Source of the DNA: Maricaulis sp.
GTDB taxonomy: Bacteria; Pseudomonadota; Alphaproteobacteria; Caulobacterales; Maricaulaceae
Assembly: GCA_017643585.1 (NCBI GenBank)
Contig: JAEPND010000001.1
Span: 124,001 to 188,000, forward strand
Length of the DNA: 64,000 nt
Reading direction: 5' to 3'
Part shown: positions 24,699-33,833 of the stretch, one piece after another
Layout of the letters: the number at the start of each line of letters is the position of its first letter
How positions within the stretch are numbered: position 1 is the first letter of the stretch
Made by a program: the position numbers and the translations under genes
The notes under the pieces: generated by a model
The model's input: the letters and a program-made list of their open reading frames with translations, nothing else
What the model was told of the DNA's origin: nothing
Databases searched by the model: none

Positions 24699-24796
24699 TT
24701 TCTTTTTCCCAGCAGAGAAGCGATTTTCCTGTCCTCATACGCCTATCGCAGCAAACCGCCAATGGGTTCGCTGCGGCGCAATATGAAGTTTCAGCA

Positions 24797-27700
24797 TCAG
24801 GCCGATCGAGCGTCTGTCTCTTTTCCGCTCTCGGTTGCTTCGCGTGCTACCACTTCCTGACCCCGCAAATGTACCCAGTGAGCGCGCTCACCGGCCCAGT
24901 TGGACAGGATCCGGGCTGCAACGCGGGACCCGGTCAGGTCGAGATGGGTCTCTATCAGGCGGCGACAACGACGCTCGGCTTCAGCACTCAGCGGCAGCTC
25001 CACGACAGTTTCTCGATTGAGTCGGGATTCCAGTCGCTTGTTCGGGTCATAGACGAACACGTCACCGCCGGTCATGCCGGCAGCAAAATTGTCTCCGACA
25101 GGTCCAAGGATCACGGCTGCACCGCCGGTCATGTACTCACACCCATTGGTGCCACAGCCCTCGACTACGGTCTCGGCGCCCGAATTGCGGACGGCAAACC
25201 GCTGACCGGCCTTGCCTGCCGCAAACAATCGCCCGGACGTCGCGCCATAAAGACAGGTATTGCCGATAATGACGTCATGCGCGCCACGGTCCTCGAACGG
25301 CCGGATGATAACCTCGCCGCCCGACAGGCCCTTGCCGACATAATCATTCGCGTCGCCGGAAAGATTGATACGCAGCCCCTTGGCCGCGAACGCTCCCAGA
25401 GACTGTCCGGCAGACCCCTGCAGTTTCAGTGTCAGCTTGCCGCCGTCCAGACCCTCAGGGCCAAAGGTCCGCACGATACGCGAGGACGTCTTCGTTCCAA
25501 CAGCCCGGTCCGTATTCTTGACCACATAATCGAGTTGCATCTTTTCGCCGCGATCAAAGACGGGCTGAGCATCTTCAATGATCTGCTCGTCAAGGCTGGA
25601 GGCAACCGCATTACGTTGTTTGCGGGAGGAGCGAGCGGGGCGATCTGCGGCATCGGCACGGATCATGATCGCACTGAGATCGAGATCATCCAGCGCCTCT
25701 GATCCGCGGGACACCTGGTCGAGCAAATCGGACCGACCAATGACATCCTCCAGCGATTGAGCGCCCAGGCCAGACAGGATTTCGCGCACATCCTCCGCGA
25801 GGTAGGTCATCAAGTTGACGACATGGTCCGGCGCACCACCAAAGCGCGCCCGCAAATCATCATCTTGGGTGCAGACCCCGACCGGACAGGTGTTGGAATG
25901 ACACTGACGCACCATCAAACAACCCAGAGCCAGAAGCGCAGCCGTACCAATACCGAATTCCTCGGCTCCCAGCATGGCAGCGATGACAATGTCACGGCCA
26001 GTTCGGATACCACCATCCGCGCGCAGGGTTACACGATCACGCAGGCCGTTGAGCGACAGCATCTGGTGGGCTTCGGCCAGCCCCAGCTCCAGCGGACCGC
26101 CGGCGAATTTGACAGACGACAGGGCAGCAGCCCCTGTTCCTCCGATGGAGCCGGAAATATTGATGATATCCGCATTGGCCTTGGCGACCCCGGCAGCCAC
26201 AGCGCCTACGCCCGAGGACGCGACCAGCTTTACCCCGACCCGGGCTTCCGGATTGATCTGCTTGAGATCATAGATCAGCTGGGCCAGATCCTCGATGGAA
26301 TAGATATCGTGGTGTGGCGGCGGCGAAATCAGCGAAACGCCCGGGGTCGACAATCGCATGCGGGCAATGAAGTCGGTCACCTTGAATCCCGGCAGCTGAC
26401 CACCTTCGCCGGGCTTGGCCCCCTGGGCGACCTTGATCTCGATTTCACGGCACTGGTTGAGATATTCCGCCGTCACACCGAAGCGACCGGAGGCTACCTG
26501 TTTGACCGCCGAATTCATGTTGTCGCCATTGGGCAGAGCGACATAACGCGCGGGGTCTTCGCCACCCTCGCCGGAGACGGACTTGGCGCCGATCCGGTTC
26601 ATCGCCACGTTGAGCGCGGCATGGGCCTCGGGCGACAACGCACCCAGGGACATGCCCGGCGTCACAAAGCGCTTGCGGATCCCATTGACGGACTCAACCT
26701 GTTCCAGACCGATCTCTGGCCCGACAGGGCGCATGTCCAGCAGGTCGCGCAATTGCGTTGGACCTTCACTCGCCAGCGCCTCGCGATACGCGCCCCAGGC
26801 CTCGCGGTCCTCATAGCGAACAGCTTTTTGCAGGGCGGAAATGGCCTGCGCGGAGAGGGCGTGGCGCTCGCCGCTGGAGCGGCGCGTATAGAATCCGCCG
26901 ACCGCCAGCGCCTCCTGTTTTTGCCATGCGCGTGTGTGCAGATCCACTGCGATCGCCTCGAGGCCGGGCAGGCCGATACCCGAGATGCGGCTGACAACGC
27001 CGGGCAGATAGGCCTCAACCAGGGCACGCGAAAGCCCCAGAACCTCGAAATTGCAGCCGCCGCGATAGGAAGAGATAATCGAGATGCCCATCTTGGACAG
27101 GATTTTCAGCAATGCTCCGTCCAGAGCGTCCTTGAGATGCCGTGCCCGTTCACAGGCCCAGTCATCCCCACCCACCGCTGGGCGGTCTGCCGTCACCGTG
27201 TTGAAGGCCAGATAGGGATTGACCGTCGTCGCACCGAGGCCAATGAGCACCGCCGCGTAATGCCCGTCAAAACACTCCGCAGTGCGCACATTGATCGAAC
27301 AGGCATTGCGCAGCCCCTGCTTGGTCAGATGCGCATGCACAGCTCCCGCAACCAGGATCATGGGCAAGGGCAGGCGCGCCTCATCCTGGGCCATGTCAGA
27401 CAGGACAAGATGGCCGGCGCCGCCGCGAATGGCCTCGCTGGCCTGTTCCATGACCGAAGTCAGGGCATCGCGCATGGCCTGCCCGTCGCCAGCCGCGTCT
27501 TCCGCCGCGAACGTGCAGTCGATCTCGTGCACCGTCCGCCCCAGATGCGCGCGCAAACGATCAAAGGCGCCATTGGTCAGGATCGGACTGTCCAGCACCA
27601 TCACGTTATACTGGCGCTCGCCGAAACCCAGAATATTGCCAAGATTGCGGAACCGCGTTTTCAGCCCCATGACCCGGCCTTCCCGCAAGGGGTCGATCGG

Positions 27701-29299
27701 CGGATTGGTGACCTGTGAAAAAGTTTGTCGGAAGAAATGACTGAGCGGGCGATAGCGATCCGACAGCACGGCAAGTGCCGTATCATCGCCCATGGACCCC
27801 ACGGCCTCCTTGCCCGCCTTGGCCATTTCCTTGAGCACAAGCTCAATGGACTCGAATGAAAAACCTGCTGCGGCCTGACGCGTCCGGCGCTCGTCCGCAT
27901 CAAACATTTCCGGTTCGGCGCCCGGACCAACGACGGGTTCGATATCCTCAACGCTCTCCAGCCAGCGCTCGTAGGGGCCAGACTTGGCCAGCTCGTCGAG
28001 GATTTCCGGTTCCCGATAGAAACGACCTTCTTCCAGATCCAGTGCAATCAAGCGACCCGGCGTCACCGAACCACGCTCTGCAATTCTCTCGGCCTCAACA
28101 GGCGCCATGCCCGTTTCCGACCCCACGATCAAAAGGCCATCATGGGTCAGTGAGTACCGCATCGGCCGAAGGCCATTGCGATCGAGCCCGGCAATGGCCC
28201 AGCGACCATCGAAGGCCGCGATCGCCGCGGGCCCGTCCCACGGCTCCATCACGGCGTTACAATAGCCGTACAATGCCTGCCAACGCTCCGGCATCACGTC
28301 CGTACGTTTCGACCAGGCTTCCGGGATCAAAAGCGTTTTGGCCATCGGGGCCGTGCGCCCCGCCCGGACCAGCACCTCGAAGGTCTGGTCCAGTGCCGCA
28401 GAATCCGACGCGCCGGGCTGGATCACCGGCAGCACGTCTGCCGTCTCGGACAGGAAAGCCTTCTCGGCGATGTGGCGCTCGTGCGAACGCATCCAGTTGG
28501 TATTGCCGCGGATCGTATTGATCTCGCCATTGTGGGCCAGCATACGGAAGGGCTGAGCCAGGCGCCATTCCGGGAAGGTGTTGGTCGAATACCGCTGGTG
28601 GAAGATCGCGAAGGGCGACACAAAATCCGGGTGCTTGAGGTCCAGGTAGAAGGCGTCGATATCCTGAGCCCGGAACAAGCCCTTGTAGATGATGTCCTTA
28701 GGCGAGAGCGAGCAGACATAAAGCTCCCGCAGGTTTTCCTCGCGGGCACGGCGTTCGATGCGACGACGAATCAGATAAAGGCAGCGCGACAGGGTTTCAG
28801 GATGGCGGCTTGCCGGATCACGGAACAAGACCTGCTCGATCTCGGGCAAGGTCGCCCGCGCTTTCTCACCCAGCACCGAGGTATCGATCGGAGGCTGCCT
28901 CCAACCATAGAAGGCGAGCCCTTCGCGCAGGATCTCGGCTTCGATAATCGCGCGGGCCCGTTCACGGGCGGCGAAATCCGTGCGCGGCAGGAAGACCATG
29001 CCCACGATCACATCACCCGCCTCCGGTTTGTGTCCCGTGCGCGCAACCTCGTTCTTGAAGAATTCCTGGGGCACACCGACACGAAGTCCGGCACCATCTC
29101 CGGTCAGCCCGTCAGCATCCACCGCCCCGCGGTGCCAGACCGCTTTCAGGGCCGCAATGCCGAGCTCGACGATCTCGCGCCGTGGCTTGCCGTTGACGTC
29201 CGCGATAAGGCCGACACCGCAAGCGTCTTTCTCATGTTCGGGATGATGAAGTCCGGCGTCCTGCAGGACACGCAACTGGTCCTGGATAGCTTGGGTCAT
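24797..29299 (-). CDS. gltB: Glutamate synthase (NADPH) large subunit
   Basis: A 1500-residue GOGAT alpha chain. The N-terminal glutaminase nucleophile is C27 in EKDACGVGL, after a short propeptide. Central and FMN-binding domains follow (GGEDPARY, HHDIYSIEDLAQLIYDLK, GVGAVAAGVAKANADIINISG). The 3Fe-4S ligands are in CLMVRQCHSNTCPVGV. The C-terminal GXGXG beta-helix domain (GVIIRPFEDRG-like) completes the chain. With GltD it makes two glutamates from glutamine and 2-oxoglutarate. Its ATG overlaps the gltD stop by 4 bp. Confidence 0.97.
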   Translation of the reverse strand: MTQAIQDQLRVLQDAGLHHPEHEKDACGVGLIADVNGKPRREIVELGIAALKAVWHRGAVDADGLTGDGAGLRVGVPQEFFKNEVARTGHKPEAGDVIVGMVFLPRTDFAARERARAIIEAEILREGLAFYGWRQPPIDTSVLGEKARATLPEIEQVLFRDPASRHPETLSRCLYLIRRRIERRAREENLRELYVCSLSPKDIIYKGLFRAQDIDAFYLDLKHPDFVSPFAIFHQRYSTNTFPEWRLAQPFRMLAHNGEINTIRGNTNWMRSHERHIAEKAFLSETADVLPVIQPGASDSAALDQTFEVLVRAGRTAPMAKTLLIPEAWSKRTDVMPERWQALYGYCNAVMEPWDGPAAIAAFDGRWAIAGLDRNGLRPMRYSLTHDGLLIVGSETGMAPVEAERIAERGSVTPGRLIALDLEEGRFYREPEILDELAKSGPYERWLESVEDIEPVVGPGAEPEMFDADERRTRQAAAGFSFESIELVLKEMAKAGKEAVGSMGDDTALAVLSDRYRPLSHFFRQTFSQVTNPPIDPLREGRVMGLKTRFRNLGNILGFGERQYNVMVLDSPILTNGAFDRLRAHLGRTVHEIDCTFAAEDAAGDGQAMRDALTSVMEQASEAIRGGAGHLVLSDMAQDEARLPLPMILVAGAVHAHLTKQGLRNACSINVRTAECFDGHYAAVLIGLGATTVNPYLAFNTVTADRPAVGGDDWACERARHLKDALDGALLKILSKMGISIISSYRGGCNFEVLGLSRALVEAYLPGVVSRISGIGLPGLEAIAVDLHTRAWQKQEALAVGGFYTRRSSGERHALSAQAISALQKAVRYEDREAWGAYREALASEGPTQLRDLLDMRPVGPEIGLEQVESVNGIRKRFVTPGMSLGALSPEAHAALNVAMNRIGAKSVSGEGGEDPARYVALPNGDNMNSAVKQVASGRFGVTAEYLNQCREIEIKVAQGAKPGEGGQLPGFKVTDFIARMRLSTPGVSLISPPPHHDIYSIEDLAQLIYDLKQINPEARVGVKLVASSGVGAVAAGVAKANADIINISGSIGGTGAAALSSVKFAGGPLELGLAEAHQMLSLNGLRDRVTLRADGGIRTGRDIVIAAMLGAEEFGIGTAALLALGCLMVRQCHSNTCPVGVCTQDDDLRARFGGAPDHVVNLMTYLAEDVREILSGLGAQSLEDVIGRSDLLDQVSRGSEALDDLDLSAIMIRADAADRPARSSRKQRNAVASSLDEQIIEDAQPVFDRGEKMQLDYVVKNTDRAVGTKTSSRIVRTFGPEGLDGGKLTLKLQGSAGQSLGAFAAKGLRINLSGDANDYVGKGLSGGEVIIRPFEDRGAHDVIIGNTCLYGATSGRLFAAGKAGQRFAVRNSGAETVVEGCGTNGCEYMTGGAAVILGPVGDNFAAGMTGGDVFVYDPNKRLESRLNRETVVELPLSAEAERRCRRLIETHLDLTGSRVAARILSNWAGERAHWVHLRGQEVVAREATESGKETDARSA

Positions 29300-30771
29300 T
29301 CTGCGGCTCCCAGAACGGCGTAGCGATTGTCCAGATAGGTCTGGATCGATTGGGCAGCATCCAGCCCGTCCTTGATGGCCCAGACCACAAGGGACGCGCC
29401 GCGATAAATATCACCGGCGACAAAAACACCCTCCAGGCTGGTCATTCGGGTATCGCGATCAGCTGCGACATTGCCCCAGCGGTCGCGCGCAAGATCGGCA
29501 TTGGCAAACGCCTTGGGAAGGTCTTCCGCTTCAAAGCCAAGCGCTGCGATGACGAGTTCCGCACCCAGGTCAAAGACATCGCCGTCTACGGGTTCCGGCG
29601 AACGTCGCCCGGACGCATCCGGCGCGCCCAGGCGCATGCGCTGGACCCGGACCGTCTGGCTGCCGTCTTCATGGTCATTGATCGCAAGCGGGTTGGCCAG
29701 CCATTCAAACTGGACGCCCTCTTCCTCTGCATTACGAACCTCTCGCGCAGAGCCAGGCATATTGGCCTTGTCACGCCGGTAGAGGCAGGTCACGGACTCG
29801 GCACCCTGGCGGATCGCCGTGCGCACACAATCCATCGCGGTATCGCCACCCCCGACGACCACGACACGCTTGCCCCTGGCATCCAGGTGCCCGCTAGTGT
29901 CAGCGGCGTCGCCCAGATCATCGCGATTGGACCGCGTCAGGTAATCAAGCGCAGGGATGATTTGCTCGCCGGAGCCGGGACAGGTCAACTGTCGCGCCGC
30001 GTAAACGCCGGTCGCAATCAGAATGGCACTATGGCGCGCACGCAGCTCTGCAAAGGACAGGTCCTTGCCGATCTCGCAACCCAATTCGAACGTAATCCCG
30101 CCGCCCTCAAGTCGTTTCAGGCGCCGCTCGACAACGCTTTTCTCCAGCTTGAAGCCCGGAATGCCATACATCAGCAGGCCGCCTGCCCGGTCATTGCGTT
30201 CATAGATCGTCACATCATGGCCGGCCTCTCTCAGGCGCTCGGCAGCCGCCAAGCCCGCGGGGCCCGAACCGATCACGCCTACACTGGCACCGGTGGACGG
30301 CCCGGGTTGCACAGGCTCGACCCAGCCTTCCTGCCATGCGGTATCGGTGATGAACTTCTCGATACTGCCGATCGTGACCGCGCCGTGGCCGGACTGTTCG
30401 ATCACGCAGCTACCCTCGCAGAGCCGGTCCTGGGGACAGATGCGGCCACAGATCTCCGGCATGGTCGAGGTGGCCGAGGAGGCCAGATAGGCATCATGAA
30501 GACGGTCATTGCCGGCCAGCATCAGCCAGTCCGGAATGTTGTTGCCCAAAGGACAACCAGACTGACAGAAGGGCACGCCGCATTGCGAACACCGGGACGC
30601 CTGCCCCGTCGCGGCACCCGACGGCCAGTCCGCATAGATTTCCTGGAAATCCTGCTTCCTGTCCTGGGCGTCGCGCGCAGCGGGAAATTTCTGATCCAGG
30701 TTTACAAATCGCAGCAAGGTACCGGCCTCAAGGTTTCGAAAGTTCCGCAGCGCAGCATAAATCTCGCACAT
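29296..30771 (-). CDS. gltD: Glutamate synthase small subunit
   Basis: The beta chain of glutamate synthase (about 473-491 residues). It has the N-terminal 4Fe-4S cysteines in CSQCGVPFCQSGCPLGNN and a second set in CGRICPQDRLCEGSC, then an FAD fold (GVIGSGPAGLAAAERLREAGHDV) and an NADPH fold (VVVVGGGDTAMDCVRTA). It transfers electrons from NADPH to GltB. The start is uncertain. ATG 30771 lacks a ribosome site; TTG 30717 has TTGAGG ahead and gives LLRFVNLDQ, which aligns with family N-termini of the MLRFV type. I give the longer limit. It is the first gene of gltDB. Confidence 0.93.
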   Translation of the reverse strand: MCEIYAALRNFRNLEAGTLLRFVNLDQKFPAARDAQDRKQDFQEIYADWPSGAATGQASRCSQCGVPFCQSGCPLGNNIPDWLMLAGNDRLHDAYLASSATSTMPEICGRICPQDRLCEGSCVIEQSGHGAVTIGSIEKFITDTAWQEGWVEPVQPGPSTGASVGVIGSGPAGLAAAERLREAGHDVTIYERNDRAGGLLMYGIPGFKLEKSVVERRLKRLEGGGITFELGCEIGKDLSFAELRARHSAILIATGVYAARQLTCPGSGEQIIPALDYLTRSNRDDLGDAADTSGHLDARGKRVVVVGGGDTAMDCVRTAIRQGAESVTCLYRRDKANMPGSAREVRNAEEEGVQFEWLANPLAINDHEDGSQTVRVQRMRLGAPDASGRRSPEPVDGDVFDLGAELVIAALGFEAEDLPKAFANADLARDRWGNVAADRDTRMTSLEGVFVAGDIYRGASLVVWAIKDGLDAAQSIQTYLDNRYAVLGAAE

Positions 30772-30860
30772 GCACAAGATTGACGCTGTCACATTTTGTG
30801 GCGCATTCTTTCGTGATAGCGATAACTTATATACATATATGGCAAATTTTCTTGATCTTG

Positions 30861-30870
30861 ACCTATAGGT
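30861..30870. promoter_or_regulatory. 10-bp palindrome in the gltD/GntR divergent promoter region
   Basis: ACCTATAGGT is a perfect palindrome within an AT-rich stretch (about 30780-30900) that contrasts with the GC-rich surroundings and must hold the gltDB promoter. The bound factor is unknown. Confidence 0.3.
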
Positions 30871-30995
30871 TAGAATGTTCATCCGCCAACACGCCCATAC
30901 TGCTATGCAATATGTTTGGGCGACGCCCGCGAGCCTTAACGGAAACGGCCCGGGATGCGGTCGTATTGAACCGGCCGGAGCGGTGCGCTAGGTCT

Positions 30996-31007
30996 TTTGC
31001 ATACAAA
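30996..31007. promoter_or_regulatory. Candidate GntR autoregulatory operator
   Basis: TTTGCATACAAA is a 12-bp dyad with one mismatched pair, of the size and AT-rich form of FadR/FCD-type GntR operators. It overlaps a possible TTG start at 30997, which is one reason to place the GntR start downstream at 31039. Confidence 0.35.
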
Positions 31008-31038
31008 CGACCGCAGAATACAAAAATCAGGTTCCTCC

Positions 31039-31737
31039 TTGCCCAGATCACCCCAACGCTTTTCCGATCCGATCCAGAAGACCAGCGTCGTCGACACCCT
31101 CGCCACAAAGCTGCGCGAACGTATTCTCAGGAATGAGCTGCGTGCGGGTGAACCTCTGCGGCAGGAGGCGCTCGCCGAGGCGTACGGGGTCAGCCGGATG
31201 CCCATTCGCGAGGCGTTCAGACAGCTCGAGGCTGAGGGTCTCGTGGAGTTCCATCCGCATCGCGGAGCTGTTGTCAGCGCCATGTCGATTGAAGAGGCCG
31301 AGGAATTATTCGACCTTCGCCTGCTGATCGAAACGGATCTGATTGCCCGCGCAATCGAGAACGCCAGCGATGCGGACCGGGCGACAGCGCGTGCGGCCTT
31401 CGAGGCCGTGCAACATGCCTATTCCACCGGTGATGAGGAACGCTGGGGCGCTCTGAACTGGGAGTTCCACAAATCGCTCTACACGGCGTCCAACCGCCCG
31501 CGCTCTCTCAGCCTGCTGGACGGTTTGAATGCCAATATCGATCGTTATGTCCGCTTGCAGCTTTCGCTGGAGAATTCCGCCCCGGACCGCGCAAATTCCG
31601 AGCACAAACAATTGCTCGAGGCCTTCGTGGGCGGCGACGGAGCGACGGCAAAGAGCATTCTGCAGATGCATATTCGCGATGCCCGCACCTCGCTCCTAAA
31701 GGCACTTCGCGAACGCCAGGATATGGCCGTCGACTGA
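31039..31737 (+). CDS. GntR-family (FadR/FCD) regulator of hydroxyproline genes
   Basis: A regulator of about 232 residues. The winged helix is SVVDTLATKLRERILRNELRAGEPLRQEALAEAYGVSRMPIREAFRQLEAEGLVEFHPHRGAVVSAM. The FCD all-helical effector domain follows, with metal-ligand-type residues (DLRLLIETDL, NWEFHKSLY, SEHKQLLEA). There is no ATG in a sensible place; TTG 31039 or TTG 30997 are the candidates, and the former clears an operator-like dyad. It converges tail to tail with the 4-hydroxyproline epimerase with no gap, so control of hydroxyproline use is the likely job. Confidence 0.85.
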   Translation: MPRSPQRFSDPIQKTSVVDTLATKLRERILRNELRAGEPLRQEALAEAYGVSRMPIREAFRQLEAEGLVEFHPHRGAVVSAMSIEEAEELFDLRLLIETDLIARAIENASDADRATARAAFEAVQHAYSTGDEERWGALNWEFHKSLYTASNRPRSLSLLDGLNANIDRYVRLQLSLENSAPDRANSEHKQLLEAFVGGDGATAKSILQMHIRDARTSLLKALRERQDMAVD

Positions 31738-32736
31738 TCAGGCCACGACGAAACCGTGTTTATAGGGGTCGCGATCATCGACGAAGATCGTGTTGACGCC
31801 GGTCTGGACAGCCCAGCCCTGAACACTCGGCATGATGGCCGATTTCGAGCCGACCCTGGTTTCGCTTTCCACGCGCCCCTTGAACCTCGAGCCAATAAGG
31901 CTCTCGTGCACAAAGTCCTCGCCGACATTCAGACGCCCGCGCGCGGCGAGCTGGGCCATGCGCGCGCTGGTCCCCGTGCCGCAGGGTGACCGGTCAATCG
32001 CCCGCTCGCCATAGAAGACGGCATTGCGTGCATGCGCTCCGTCAGATTTCGCGGCATCGGCCCACAGGATATGGTGGAAACCACTGATGTCCGGGCGCTC
32101 GGCATGCTCACAGAGCAGTTGCGCATTGGCAGCGGCCCGGACTTGCAGACTTCTGGACAGCAGCCAATCGACACCCACCTCATCAAGTCCGGGATAGTTT
32201 TTCTGCGGCTCCACGATCACATAGAAGTTTCCGCCATAGGCGATATCGACCACCAGCTCGCCCAGACCTTCAACGTGCAGGCTGACATCTGCCTGGTCGA
32301 GATAGCTGGCCACATTGAAAATGCGGACGCCCGCCACATGCTCACCGTCCCATTCGATCTCGGCTCGGACGAGGCCCGCCGGCGCGTCCAGCACCACCCG
32401 ATTGCGGTCCTTCGGCGTGATATAGCCGTTTTCCAGCGCCATAGTGATCGTGCCGATCGTTCCGTGCCCGCACATGGGGAGACAACCGGATGTCTCGACA
32501 AAGATGATGGACGCATCCGCCTCGTCACTGATGGGCGGATACAGGATCGATCCGGACATCATGTCATGGCCCCGAGGCTCGAACATGAGCGCGGTTCGGA
32601 TCCAGTCATGATTGGCCTGGAAGTCCAGCCGGCGCTCCGCCATGGTCGCCCCCTCGAGGGCTGGGACAGCACCGGTGATCACTCGAACAGGATTGCCGCA
32701 AGTGTGCCCGTCCAGGCACAGAAATGTGTGGCGCAT
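31738..32736 (-). CDS. 4-hydroxyproline 2-epimerase
   Basis: A 332-residue proline-racemase-family enzyme. Both catalytic Cys are present: C89 in LPMCGHGTIGT and C252 in DRSPCGTGTSA. This fits epimerases, since the trans-3-hydroxyproline dehydratases have Thr in the second position. It converts trans-4-hydroxy-L-proline to cis-4-hydroxy-D-proline, the first step of the bacterial pathway to 2-oxoglutarate. The downstream-pathway deaminase lies just upstream in the same operon with a 21-bp gap. The D-hydroxyproline dehydrogenase and semialdehyde dehydrogenase are not in the window. Confidence 0.9.
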   Translation of the reverse strand: MRHTFLCLDGHTCGNPVRVITGAVPALEGATMAERRLDFQANHDWIRTALMFEPRGHDMMSGSILYPPISDEADASIIFVETSGCLPMCGHGTIGTITMALENGYITPKDRNRVVLDAPAGLVRAEIEWDGEHVAGVRIFNVASYLDQADVSLHVEGLGELVVDIAYGGNFYVIVEPQKNYPGLDEVGVDWLLSRSLQVRAAANAQLLCEHAERPDISGFHHILWADAAKSDGAHARNAVFYGERAIDRSPCGTGTSARMAQLAARGRLNVGEDFVHESLIGSRFKGRVESETRVGSKSAIMPSVQGWAVQTGVNTIFVDDRDPYKHGFVVA

Positions 32737-32757
32737 GGATGAGCCCCGCGGGTCTGA

Positions 32758-33681
32758 CTATTGAGCCGGGATGGCATCACGCTGGATGACGGGCCGTGTA
32801 TCACGGGCGTCTTCCACCATTTTGACGACCTGGGCCCGGCGCTCGCCGGTCAGCTCCATACGCGGCATGCGCACTCGTTCGGACCCACGCCCCATGACGG
32901 CTTCGGCAAGCTTGATGGACTGGACCAGGTCATGCTCGGCATCGAGATGCAGCAACGGCATGAACCACCGATAGATCTCGCGCGCCCGAGCCAGGTCTCC
33001 GGCCTCGAAGGCATCCCACAGGGCGATGGATTCCTGGGGGAAGGCATTGGTTAGCCCCGAGACCCACCCTTCAGCGCCCAGAAGCAGTTCTTCCAGCGCC
33101 ACATCGTCCAGTCCGGCGAAGACGGTATAGCGTTCGCCACACGCATTGATCATGTCAGTGATGCGCCTCGGATCGGGCGCCGACTCCTTGATGGCCGCCA
33201 GGTTGGGAACATCGGACAGGCGCCGCAGTGTCTCGATCGAGATCGACACCCGGTAGGCGGGAGGATTGTTATAGAGCATGATAGGCAAGCGCGTCGCGGC
33301 GGCGACCCGTCGGACATGCTCCTCCAGTTCGGCTTCGGACGGCACATAGACCATGGCCGGCAACAGCATCAGACCATCGGCACCAATTTGCTCGGCCGCT
33401 TTGGCGTAATCCGCCGCCAGCTCGGTCGTCAGCTCGGACACACCCGTAATAACCGGCACCCGTCCCGCCACAACCTCGACAATGGCTACCAGAACCTCAC
33501 GCTTCTCCTCGGCGCGAAGGGAGTTGTTCTCCCCGACAGTCCCCATCGCGATAATGCCGTGCACACCGTCTCGCACAAGATTGTCGACGACCCGCTTAGT
33601 CGCCTCAAAATCAATCGAACGGTCCTCCGCGAATTGCGTGGTTGCCGCGGGAAATACGCCTCGCCAGCCGATCTTTTGCAT
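32758..33681 (-). CDS. DHDPS-family lyase, likely pyrroline-4-hydroxy-2-carboxylate deaminase
   Basis: A 307-residue (beta/alpha)8 aldolase-class enzyme of the DapA/NanA family. K165 in LAAIKESAPD is the Schiff-base lysine and Y137 (MLYNNPPAYR) the catalytic Tyr; GTVGENNSL is the substrate loop. Next to the epimerase, the best reading is the deaminase that makes 2-oxoglutarate semialdehyde from 1-pyrroline-4-hydroxy-2-carboxylate. DHDPS function is unlikely in this context. ATG 33681 with AAGGG five bases upstream is chosen over TTG 33699. It is the first gene of the operon. Confidence 0.87.
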   Translation of the reverse strand: MQKIGWRGVFPAATTQFAEDRSIDFEATKRVVDNLVRDGVHGIIAMGTVGENNSLRAEEKREVLVAIVEVVAGRVPVITGVSELTTELAADYAKAAEQIGADGLMLLPAMVYVPSEAELEEHVRRVAAATRLPIMLYNNPPAYRVSISIETLRRLSDVPNLAAIKESAPDPRRITDMINACGERYTVFAGLDDVALEELLLGAEGWVSGLTNAFPQESIALWDAFEAGDLARAREIYRWFMPLLHLDAEHDLVQSIKLAEAVMGRGSERVRMPRMELTGERRAQVVKMVEDARDTRPVIQRDAIPAQ

Positions 33682-33738
33682 CTGCGCGCCCTTCTTCAAA
33701 CTCTGCCGGAATCGAACATGATTTCTCCTACTACAGAA

Positions 33739-33750
33739 ATTGGATCCAAT
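33739..33750. promoter_or_regulatory. Perfect 12-bp palindrome in the hydroxyproline promoter
   Basis: ATTGGATCCAAT is exactly self-complementary. It lies 58 bp upstream of the deaminase ATG and 84 bp upstream of the divergent metalloprotease. Size and sequence suit a GntR/FCD-family operator, and the GntR gene at the other end of the operon is the natural candidate. Confidence 0.5.
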
Positions 33751-33833
33751 ATACAGTTCTTTCAGCTAACCGCTTTGTGTGATGACATCGACCGGCGAGA
33801 ACGATAGCGTTCGCGCCAAGAGGGGAGATCAAT

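Noticed and set aside
25757..27718. A 653-codon open frame opposite gltB
   Set aside because: Antisense shadow of gltB, whose motifs are all intact on the other strand.
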